Shown: positions 1 to 5,045 of the stretch, one piece after another
Numbering within the stretch: position 1 is the stretch's first letter
How the letters are laid out: each line of letters begins with the position of its first letter
NCBI GenBank assembly: GCA_030667555.1
Contig: DAOUVR010000097.1
Location: forward strand, 1 to 5,045
Direction of reading: 5' to 3'
Source: Dehalococcoidia bacterium
GTDB lineage: Bacteria > Chloroflexota > Dehalococcoidia > E44-bin15
DNA: 5,045 bases
Position numbers and translations under genes: made by a program
Notes under the pieces: model-generated
What the model saw: the letters and a program-made list of their open reading frames with translations, nothing else
Told to the model about the DNA's origin: nothing
Database searches by the model: none

Positions 1-1947
1 CAGCTCAGCTAAGGCATCGCGGTAATCGGCTACCACAGGCGAAGCATCTCTTTCCTCTTGCATCTTGGCCAGCCTCTGCTTTAATTTCCCCTGCCTATCC
101 CCATATGTCCTCTCTATTTCCTCCTTCAGGCGGTCAAGCTCATTTTGAAAGGCAGTGGCTTCAGTGGCCGACAGGATCATCTTTTGCACAATAGGGAGGC
201 GCTCCTCCTCAAAAAATATGTGTTCGGTGCGACATAGCCCGATGCCCTCCGCTCCAAACTCAAGGGCCCTGGCGGCATCGCTGGGATAATCGGCATTAGC
301 CCAAACACCCAGCCTCTTCACCTCATTGGCCCAGCCCAGGAGCGTAATCAGGTCGCTGTCCCCCGATAGATTAGGCGCAATGGTCGGTATCCTCCCTATG
401 AAGACCTCGCCGGTGCTGCCATCTATGCTTATCTCTTCATCCTCCTTGACCACCATGCCGCCAGCGGTCATGTAACGCCCTTCGAGATCGATTCTCAGTT
501 CCTCGCAACCAGCGACACAGGGTTTACCCAGCCCACGGGCAACAACTGCGGCATGGCTTGTCGCTCCACCCCGCGCCGTGAGGATGCCCGCTGCTACCAA
601 CATACCGTGGACATCCTCGGCACTGGTCTCGGGGCGAACCAATATGATACTCTCCCCACTGGAACCTAGCTCCGCTGCCCTATCGGCATCTAGAACCACC
701 TTTCCCGTCGCTGCCCCCGGGGAGGCATTCAATCCCCTGGCCAGCAGCCCCCCCTGATTTCTGACCTCCTCCTTGGTCCTTTCATCGAACTTGGGAAACA
801 GGGACTGCCGCAGATCGTCGGGCTTAACCCGGAGCAGGGCCTCCTCCTTGGTAAGAAGACCCTCCCTTACCATATCCACTGCGGCCTTCACCGCTGCCCT
901 TCCCGTACGCTTTGCAGCCCTGGTCTGCAATATATATAGCTTGGCCTGTTCAACAGTGAACTCTATATCCTGAACATCGCGATAATTGGCTTCCAAGCGT
1001 TCTGCGATATTTACTAGTTCCCGATAAACATCGGGCATCTCCTGTTGAAGAAGGTCGACCTTTTGAGGTGTACGAATGCCCGCTACCACATCCTCACCCT
1101 GGGCATTAGTCAAGTATTCCCCGTAGAAGGTTTTATCCCCGGTAGCAGGATCACGGGTAAAGGCAACCCCAGCGCCGCTATCGTCACCCATATTGCCAAA
1201 AACCATCGCCACAATGCTAACCGCAGTGCCCAGGTCATGAGGAATCTTGTGGAAGTTTCGGTAATCGACGGCACGCCTTCCGTTCCAGCTCTTAAACACC
1301 GCCTCGATAGACAATCTCAATTGCTTCAGGGGATCATCGGGAAATTCTTTGTCTGTCTCTGCCTTAACCAGCCTCCTGAACTCCGAGACGATTTCTTTGA
1401 GGTTCTCTGCGCTTAGCTCAGTATCAAGGTGGACGCCAACATTAAGTTTGAATTGCTCCAAGATAGCCTCAAAAAGAGATGCATCTATGCCCAGCACCGT
1501 TTTGCCGAACATCTGAATAAAACGGCGGTAGGTGTCGGCGGCAAAGCGCTCGCTGCCCGTCGCATTAACCAAACCCCTCACAGTCTCTTCATTGAGACCA
1601 AGATTGAGCACGGTATCCATCATGCCAGGCATGGAGACCTTACCTCCGGAGCGAGCCGAAACTAAGAGGGGGTTTTGAGGGTCGCCAAACCTCTTGCCCA
1701 TTTCCTTCTCCACCACTCGCAGTGCCTCCACTACCTGATCCCATAGGGTTGGGAGGAATTGTTCTCCCTCGGCGTAATACGCGTTGCACGCCTCAGTAGA
1801 AATAACGAATCCCGGTGGCACGGGAAGGCCCATATTCGCCATCTCACAGAGATGGGTGCCCTTCCCGCCCAGCACGTCGATCATGCTGGCGTTTCCCTCC
1901 GAGAACAAATAAACCCACTTCAAGGAAACACCCCCTTTCTTGGTCAT
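1..1947 (-). CDS. ppdK: Pyruvate,phosphate dikinase, C-terminus cut by window edge
   Basis: The enzyme converts ATP, pyruvate and phosphate to PEP, AMP and pyrophosphate, reversibly, in the cytosol. The frame is open from an ATG at 1947 to base 1, giving 649 residues of a family usually near 870–900, so most of the PEP/pyruvate barrel is missing. Seen in order: the N-terminal signature KWVYLFSEGNASM; the nucleotide-binding stretch LVSARSGGKVSMPGMMDTV (about 97–115); GNMGDDSGAGVAFTRDP; the swivelling phosphohistidine domain with GGATSHAAVVARGLGKPC, catalytic His at 465 with Thr463 two residues before it; and the start of the barrel with GLCRTEH, Arg573. A TTG at 1923 (codon 9) is a rival start: it has a better Shine-Dalgarno match and gives a length before KWVYLF closer to known family members. 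The gene has its own promoter, 92 bases after the small upstream gene. The identity is secure; the exact start is not. Confidence 0.96.
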   Translation of the reverse strand, partial: MTKKGGVSLKWVYLFSEGNASMIDVLGGKGTHLCEMANMGLPVPPGFVISTEACNAYYAEGEQFLPTLWDQVVEALRVVEKEMGKRFGDPQNPLLVSARSGGKVSMPGMMDTVLNLGLNEETVRGLVNATGSERFAADTYRRFIQMFGKTVLGIDASLFEAILEQFKLNVGVHLDTELSAENLKEIVSEFRRLVKAETDKEFPDDPLKQLRLSIEAVFKSWNGRRAVDYRNFHKIPHDLGTAVSIVAMVFGNMGDDSGAGVAFTRDPATGDKTFYGEYLTNAQGEDVVAGIRTPQKVDLLQQEMPDVYRELVNIAERLEANYRDVQDIEFTVEQAKLYILQTRAAKRTGRAAVKAAVDMVREGLLTKEEALLRVKPDDLRQSLFPKFDERTKEEVRNQGGLLARGLNASPGAATGKVVLDADRAAELGSSGESIILVRPETSAEDVHGMLVAAGILTARGGATSHAAVVARGLGKPCVAGCEELRIDLEGRYMTAGGMVVKEDEEISIDGSTGEVFIGRIPTIAPNLSGDSDLITLLGWANEVKRLGVWANADYPSDAARALEFGAEGIGLCRTEHIFFEEERLPIVQKMILSATEATAFQNELDRLKEEIERTYGDRQGKLKQRLAKMQEERDASPVVADYRDALAEL

Positions 1948-1959
1948 AACGACCCCTTT
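1929..1959 (-). promoter_or_regulatory. Two competing ribosome binding sites of ppdK
   Basis: AAAGGGG (1959–1953) lies five bases before the ATG at 1947. A second site, AAAGGGGGTG (1938–1929), lies five bases before the in-frame TTG at 1923; it pairs with the usual 16S tail over nine bases if one G·U pair is allowed. An AGGAG further upstream is about 16 bases from the ATG, too far to be the main site. The ATG is the better codon and the TTG has the better ribosome site. Confidence 0.45.
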
Positions 1960-1980
1960 CTCGCTCCTAATTAAAGAGGA

Positions 1981-2009
1981 ATTATACCATAGAAAGGCCT
2001 TTATTTGAA
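1981..2009 (-). promoter_or_regulatory. Sigma70-type promoter of ppdK
   Basis: On the minus strand, a perfect -10 box TATAAT (1986–1981) lies 17 bases after TTCAAA (2009–2004), which matches four of six positions of the -35 consensus. Transcription should start near 1974, leaving a leader of about 27 bases before the ATG at 1947. It sits in the 92-base gap between the 65-residue gene and ppdK, so ppdK can be transcribed separately from the cmk cluster. Box sequences and spacing are seen directly; activity is inferred. Confidence 0.65.
1993..2002. promoter_or_regulatory. Perfect 10-base palindrome in the ppdK promoter spacer
   Basis: AAAGGCCTTT is fully self-complementary and lies wholly between the -35 and -10 boxes of the ppdK promoter. 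A repressor or a spacer-distorting activator could bind there. The palindrome is short and may be chance, so an operator role is only a possibility. Confidence 0.25.
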
Positions 2010-2039
2010 CATCTGAAGCCTCGCGAGTCAAGTCATAAT

Positions 2040-2237
2040 CTAACTCCAGACGAGCTTGTCGGGCTCGCTAACCAGCTTGTTCTCTCCAGCTAGTTCACGA
2101 ATTTTCAAGAGGGTCATATTTACATCCGGAGTGAGATAGACCCAGTCAGGACCTGATGGGATCCAGTAATGGGAATTGATTCGCACTACCTTTAGCTCCT
2201 TAGTGTTCACATAAATGCCAAATTTCTCTAGCTCCAA
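2040..2237 (-). CDS. Small conserved-looking hypothetical protein, 65 residues, TTG start
   Basis: I do not recognise this family. The protein is 65 residues long, soluble-looking, with no cysteine, no signal peptide and no membrane segment. It alternates hydrophobic and charged residues in the first half (GIYVNTKELKVVRI), has aromatic spots at W25, W32 and W64, a PSGPDWVYLTPD turn region, and a likely short helix around LLKIRELAGENK. This would suit a small mixed beta/alpha fold, but that is a guess. It starts with TTG at 2237, supported by the strongest ribosome site in the window, AAGGAGG, six bases upstream. The gap from the ispH stop is only 17 bases, so it is very probably cotranscribed with ispH and cmk–plsC. 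No terminator is visible after it. That it is a real gene rests on the ribosome site, tight spacing and shared strand. Confidence 0.75.
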   Translation of the reverse strand: MELEKFGIYVNTKELKVVRINSHYWIPSGPDWVYLTPDVNMTLLKIRELAGENKLVSEPDKLVWS

Positions 2238-2243
2238 AGGTTT

Positions 2244-2250
2244 CCTCCTT
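2244..2250 (-). promoter_or_regulatory. Strong Shine-Dalgarno site that fixes the TTG start of the 65-residue gene
   Basis: AAGGAGG on the minus strand lies in the 17-base gap after the ispH stop and six bases before the TTG at 2237. This is a near-ideal sequence and distance, and it supports translation of the small gene from an unusual start codon. Confidence 0.75.
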
Positions 2251-2254
2251 TCAG

Positions 2255-3091
2255 TTACTGTGCATCCTGAAGCCTTGCGACCACTTCCTCGATAGCCTCA
2301 TCAGGGGTAGAGGCTCCTGCGGTTACCCCGATGCGCTGGTGATTTAGAAGCCACACATGATCGAGCTCCCCAGCCCTATCAATGAGATGTGTCTCGACAA
2401 CAACGGAGCATATCTCAGTAAGACGCTGTGTATTAGCGCTCCCGTGAGAGCCCACCACCAACATCATGTCCACCCTTTTTGCCAGCTCGAGGGCTGCCGC
2501 TTGCCGCCTTCTTGTGGCATCGCATATAGTGTTGACGATGCGTAGCTCGGAGATGAGTGCAAGATAGGAATCGGCAAATGAGGAAATAAACCGGGTGAAG
2601 CTGGAGAAGCTCTGGGTGGTTTGGGAAAGGATACCGACTCGCTGCGGTAACTTGTCAAATTTAGGCAGCTCAACAGCAGCTAGCCCGTTCTCTTGAGCCC
2701 AGCCAAGCACGCCTTGCACCTCAGGATGGCTTTCATCGCCAAAGACGATCACGAAAAAACCTGCCCTCGCTAATTTCTTTGCGGCGACTTGGGCGCGTCG
2801 CACAAACGGACATGTGGTATCGATTGTTCGGAGCGCACGAGCCTCTATCTGCTCCACCACCTTGGGGCTGACACCGTGGGAACTAATCGCCACGGTGCTC
2901 CCTTCAAGCTGGTCTACATCACCTATCGCCTTGACCCCAAACTGGGCAAGCCTCTCCATTACCCGCTGGTTATGCACCACTGGCCCCAGGGTCAGGAGAG
3001 GGCCAAACTCCTGCGCTGCCTTTTCCAATATGTCGATTGCACGCCTCACGCCGGTGCAAAACCCTAGTTCAACTGCTTTCTCGATCTCCAT
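2255..3091 (-). CDS. ispH: 4-hydroxy-3-methylbut-2-enyl diphosphate reductase
   Basis: The last enzyme of the MEP isoprenoid pathway; it reduces HMBPP to IPP and DMAPP in the cytosol with an iron-sulfur cluster. At 278 residues it is full length for the short bacterial form, with no S1 domain fusion. The three cluster cysteines are present: C12 in GFCTGVRRA, C94 in DTTCPFV and C190 in NTICDATRRRQ. Substrate-binding residues follow: H40 in VVHNQRV, H72 in SSHGVS, H122 and the catalytic glutamate E124 in SHPEVQG, T158/T159 in LSQTTQS, S218 and N220 in GSHGSANTQRL, and the C-terminal GVTAGASTPDEA. The ATG puts C12 where the family expects it. The start lies 23 bases inside plsC, so the two are probably translationally coupled; AAAGGGG three bases before the ATG is the only ribosome site seen. 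The product feeds quinone and undecaprenyl carrier synthesis. Confidence 0.97.
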   Translation of the reverse strand: MEIEKAVELGFCTGVRRAIDILEKAAQEFGPLLTLGPVVHNQRVMERLAQFGVKAIGDVDQLEGSTVAISSHGVSPKVVEQIEARALRTIDTTCPFVRRAQVAAKKLARAGFFVIVFGDESHPEVQGVLGWAQENGLAAVELPKFDKLPQRVGILSQTTQSFSSFTRFISSFADSYLALISELRIVNTICDATRRRQAAALELAKRVDMMLVVGSHGSANTQRLTEICSVVVETHLIDRAGELDHVWLLNHQRIGVTAGASTPDEAIEEVVARLQDAQ

Positions 3092-3713
3092 ATACCCCTT
3101 TATAGCTTTCTGGGAGAAGCTCGGCGACCCGACGCATAATGACTTCGGTAGTACTTGCCAATTGAGCCTTGGTCAACTTGCCATCGACTGGAGGCAGAGT
3201 GAACGGCTTACCGATGTTCACGGTTATCCGTACCCGGCCAAAGAGGAAGGAAACCCCCAAGATTTTTTCTGTGCCTGTGATCCCCACGGGGAGGATTGGG
3301 ACACCACTGCGCAAGGCGATGAGTGCCGTCCCCGAACGCGCCGGCTGCAACGTAGCTGTCTTGCTTCTCGTCCCCTCGGGGAACATGCCCAATGCCAGTC
3401 CATCTTTCAGCGTCTGTTGCGACCAGCGGAGTGCTCTTCTATCAAGTTGCCCGCGGCGCACCGGGAATGCCCTGAAGCCACGCACCAGCGGCCCTTGAAT
3501 CGGATGACGAAATGACTCCTCCTTCGCCATATACACGATCCTTCGCTGAAGACTTGCCGAAAGGATCGGGGGATCGGCGATATGGAGGTGATTGGCTACC
3601 ACGATCAAGGGACCTTCAGTGGGGACGTTCTCCGTCCCCCGCACTTCCCGTCGTACCAGTATGCGGAGCAGTAACTTGACAATCATGGTTTCCAGGTAGT
3701 AGAACAAGGTCAT
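3069..3713 (-). CDS. plsC: 1-acyl-sn-glycerol-3-phosphate acyltransferase (PlsC family)
   Basis: Transfers an acyl chain to lysophosphatidic acid to make phosphatidic acid, the precursor of membrane phospholipids, at the inner face of the membrane. The 214-residue protein is of normal length and carries all four acyltransferase blocks: NHLHIAD (41–47) with the catalytic His42 and Asp47; GFRAFPVRRG (79–88) with Arg86 for the phosphate; FPEGTRS (111–117); and VPILPVG (138–144). The N-terminus MTLFYYLETMIVKLLLRILV is hydrophobic and amphipathic, fitting peripheral membrane attachment. Its ATG shares one base with the cmk stop (TAATG), with GGGGGAAGGA just upstream, and its tail overlaps ispH by 23 bases, so it sits in the middle of one operon. 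The exact acceptor and acyl donor (acyl-ACP, acyl-CoA or another) cannot be read from the sequence. Confidence 0.93.
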   Translation of the reverse strand: MTLFYYLETMIVKLLLRILVRREVRGTENVPTEGPLIVVANHLHIADPPILSASLQRRIVYMAKEESFRHPIQGPLVRGFRAFPVRRGQLDRRALRWSQQTLKDGLALGMFPEGTRSKTATLQPARSGTALIALRSGVPILPVGITGTEKILGVSFLFGRVRITVNIGKPFTLPPVDGKLTKAQLASTTEVIMRRVAELLPESYKGVYGDRESS

Positions 3714-4372
3714 TATCCTTCCCCCAATATGCCTAAAATCTCTACTAGCACCTGCTCGACATTAAGTCCGTCTGTATCAACCAGCCTGGCGTCTTGAGCT
3801 GGCTGAAGAGGAGAGACGGCGCGCTCGCTATCGATCTCATCCCTCCTTTTCAGGTCGGTAAGGACAGCCTGGTAATCTGCCGCTTCACCGCGCTCCACCA
3901 ACTCAAGATAGCGCCGCCTAGCCCTTTCTTCGAAGGAAGCACAGAGATAGACCTTTAACTCGGAATGTGGCAGCACGGTCGTGCCGATGTCACGCCCTGC
4001 CATGACGATTTTACCACCTTGGGCCAATGCCTGCTGCTGCTCGACCAGCGCCTCCCTGACGCCAGCTACCTTCGCCACCAAGGAAACACCCCTCTCCACA
4101 TCTGGATCCCGAATCCCTGATGTAATATCGTCACCATCAACAAGCACTTTGTCAAGTGGCGCAAGATCGATACTGGTGCTCTCAGCAAGCCGGCTGAGCC
4201 TCTCTTCATCCTCGAGATCGATATTGAGTCTTATCGCCTTCCAGGTAAGAGCCCGATACATCATCCCTGTGTCCACATAGCGATAACCCAGCCTCTGGGC
4301 TAACATCCTGCCGATGGTGCTTTTACCGACTGCAACCGGTCCGTCTATGGCGATTGTTGATGGCCTTGACAT
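3713..4372 (-). CDS. cmk: (d)CMP kinase (cytidylate kinase)
   Basis: Phosphorylates CMP and dCMP with ATP to give CDP and dCDP in the cytosol, for nucleic acid and CDP-linked lipid synthesis. From the ATG at 4372 the protein has 219 residues, normal for the bacterial family. Visible are the Walker A loop GPVAVGKST (11–19), VDTGMMYRAL with D34, the CMP-contact region SGIRDPDVE (R88, D90), AGRDIGT (125–131), the lid RRDEIDSERAVSPL (about 176–189) and the following DARLVDT with D194 and R196. I chose the 4372 start because it gives the family-like opening MSRPSTIAIDGP and follows a good promoter. An in-frame ATG at 4414 would add 14 residues (MIALHPSLRYNLTN), overlap the upstream stop as ATGA and still keep the frame, but its AGGAG abuts the start with no spacing. 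First gene of the cmk–plsC–ispH set; its stop overlaps the plsC start. Confidence 0.94.
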   Translation of the reverse strand: MSRPSTIAIDGPVAVGKSTIGRMLAQRLGYRYVDTGMMYRALTWKAIRLNIDLEDEERLSRLAESTSIDLAPLDKVLVDGDDITSGIRDPDVERGVSLVAKVAGVREALVEQQQALAQGGKIVMAGRDIGTTVLPHSELKVYLCASFEERARRRYLELVERGEAADYQAVLTDLKRRDEIDSERAVSPLQPAQDARLVDTDGLNVEQVLVEILGILGEG

Positions 4373-4381
4373 ATTTGTCAA

Positions 4382-4410
4382 ATTATATCTAAGAGAAGGG
4401 TGTAAGGCAA
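4382..4410 (-). promoter_or_regulatory. Sigma70-type promoter of the cmk–plsC–ispH operon
   Basis: On the minus strand, TTGCCT (4410–4405) and a perfect TATAAT (4387–4382) are separated by 17 bases; the first matches four of six -35 positions. The -35 box begins on the base right after the stop codon of the upstream gene, so the promoter fills the intergenic gap. The expected start of transcription is near 4375, only about three bases before the ATG at 4372, which implies a nearly leaderless message and agrees with the absence of a Shine-Dalgarno site there. Sequence and spacing are seen; use is inferred. Confidence 0.6.
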
Positions 4411-5045
4411 TCATCTCCTGCTGCGTCTTCTAAGCCAAAGTCCGATGCCAAGGCAAGCTATCGCTATGACTATGAGAACAGCACGCACACCTACTGCGGA
4501 GAAGGAAGTGCCCCCATTCGACGGCTGAGGTGTTGGTGACGATGTTATGGTAGGCGCAGGTGTCGTAGTAAACATAGGTAGTGGTGTGGGCGTGGGTGTC
4601 GGTGTAGGCACTAGAGTGGATGTGGCAGACGGTGCTGGCGTCGGAAGGGGATAAAGGCCTTGACCTGGAGTAGGATATGAATTGTCCACAAACTCGCCCC
4701 CCGGCGGTGAGCGCTCCAGTGAATGGCCTGCCGCCACATCGGAATGGTAGGTGCTTTGCGAAGTCTCATCGCCATATGAGATCGCATCGATAACATTCCC
4801 CATGCTATCCTCAAGAACGAGGCAGTCTCCATCATTGTTCAGCCCGTTGCCAATGCAGCCATCCTGAAGGAAGACAATGGTGCCATCAAAGTCGGGAAAG
4901 TTTGTATAGAAGCCCTCCGTGGCAGCGATCACCGCAAAACCCTCGGCTGGGAGGGTTAGCGAAGGAACCGGGTCACATCCCAGGTTATCGCTAACCGTCC
5001 AGCCCCCAAGCTCAATGGTATTATCGGTCGGGTTATAGATCTCCA
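4411..5045 (-). CDS. Lamin-tail-domain protein with Pro/Thr stalk and C-terminal membrane anchor, N-terminus outside window
   Basis: The frame is open to the right edge, so only the last 210 residues are seen; the GTG at 4932 is an internal valine, since domain sequence continues before it. Residues 1–127 match the lamin-tail (LTD) pattern: EIYNPTDNTIELGGWTVSD, then LNNDGDCLVLEDSMGNVIDA, ISYGDET, GHSLERSPPGG and the closing YPTPGQG. A low-complexity Pro/Thr/Ser stalk follows (about 132–175), then one hydrophobic helix (about 184–204) ending in RRRSRR. This order is that of a surface protein held in the membrane with a short basic cytoplasmic tail; the LTD fold is commonly found in secreted bacterial proteins and is often taken as a binding module. 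C23, C63 and C74 could form a disulfide outside the cell. No LPXTG motif is seen. The partner or substrate is unknown, and more domains may lie upstream. Its stop is directly followed by the cmk promoter. Confidence 0.85.
   Translation of the reverse strand, partial: EIYNPTDNTIELGGWTVSDNLGCDPVPSLTLPAEGFAVIAATEGFYTNFPDFDGTIVFLQDGCIGNGLNNDGDCLVLEDSMGNVIDAISYGDETSQSTYHSDVAAGHSLERSPPGGEFVDNSYPTPGQGLYPLPTPAPSATSTLVPTPTPTPTPLPMFTTTPAPTITSSPTPQPSNGGTSFSAVGVRAVLIVIAIACLGIGLWLRRRSRR
4519..4650 (-). repeat. Low-complexity Pro/Thr stalk coding region with PT dipeptide repeat
   Basis: This part of the lamin-tail gene codes for a Pro/Thr/Ser-rich linker. Its core (4608–4576) reads VPTPTPTPTPLP, a run of PT units encoded by alternating CC(N)-AC(N) codons that vary in the third base, so it is not a simple perfect DNA repeat. 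Such stalks hold surface domains away from the membrane and are often glycosylated, which is inference here. Confidence 0.6.

Noticed and set aside
773..1974. Several plus-strand open frames opposite ppdK (773–973, 1045–1416, 1429–1665, 1759–1974)
   Set aside because: All are antisense to the continuous ppdK frame, which carries the family signatures throughout. None shows a domain.
2020..2027. CTCGCGAG palindrome after the 65-residue gene, considered as a terminator
   Set aside because: It is only eight bases with no loop and no following T-run on the minus strand, so it is not a convincing terminator.
2814..3515. Long plus-strand open frame (233 codons) across ispH and plsC
   Set aside because: It lies antisense to two intact enzymes with full motifs; its translation is rich in Ser, Arg and Cys with no recognisable domain. 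It is a shadow frame.
4373..4414. ATG at 4414 as the main cmk start
   Set aside because: Its AGGAG touches the start codon with no spacer, the 14 added residues lie outside the usual family N-terminus, and the extension covers the promoter. It is kept as an alternative, not the main call.
4611..4835. Minus-strand open frame of 74 codons inside the lamin-tail gene
   Set aside because: It is a different frame on the same strand within a gene whose reading frame is clear from domain and linker sequence.
4930..4932. GTG at 4932 as the start of the lamin-tail gene
   Set aside because: The frame stays open to the window edge and the upstream residues (EIYNPTDNTIELGGW) are the first strand of the same domain, so the GTG is an internal valine.

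Overview
Every gene in this window reads on the minus strand. The content is mostly bacterial housekeeping: a cmk–plsC–ispH cluster with a small uncharacterised gene attached, then the first three quarters of a pyruvate,phosphate dikinase gene (ppdK). The upstream (right) end holds the C-terminal part of a membrane-anchored lamin-tail-domain protein. The likely source is an anaerobic or facultative bacterium using the MEP isoprenoid route. Gene order and protein style suggest Chloroflexota, perhaps Dehalococcoidia-like, but this is inference from pattern and no marker gene here proves it.

Layout in the direction of transcription (right to left): (1) 5045–4411, 3' part of a lamin-tail-domain surface protein with a Pro/Thr-rich stalk, one transmembrane helix and a basic tail; (2) 4410–4373, a 37-base gap that carries a well-formed sigma70-type promoter; (3) 4372–3713 cmk, 3713–3069 plsC and 3091–2255 ispH, packed with 1-base and 23-base overlaps; (4) 2237–2040, a 65-residue TTG-started gene of unknown function behind a strong ribosome binding site just after ispH; (5) 2039–1948, a 92-base gap with a second promoter whose spacer contains a perfect 10-base palindrome; (6) 1947–1, ppdK, cut off by the left edge.

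The cluster joins three core precursor steps: CMP/dCMP phosphorylation (Cmk), acyl transfer to make phosphatidic acid (PlsC), and the last step of IPP/DMAPP synthesis (IspH). PpdK then interconverts pyruvate and PEP under its own promoter. All four enzymes keep their diagnostic residues, so none looks broken. I found no tRNA, rRNA, CRISPR array, mobile element or convincing terminator, and there is no gene-free stretch above 300 bases. I see no clearly novel system. The points most worth checking are the near-leaderless cmk start, the palindrome in the ppdK promoter, the unknown 65-residue gene and the anchored lamin-tail protein.
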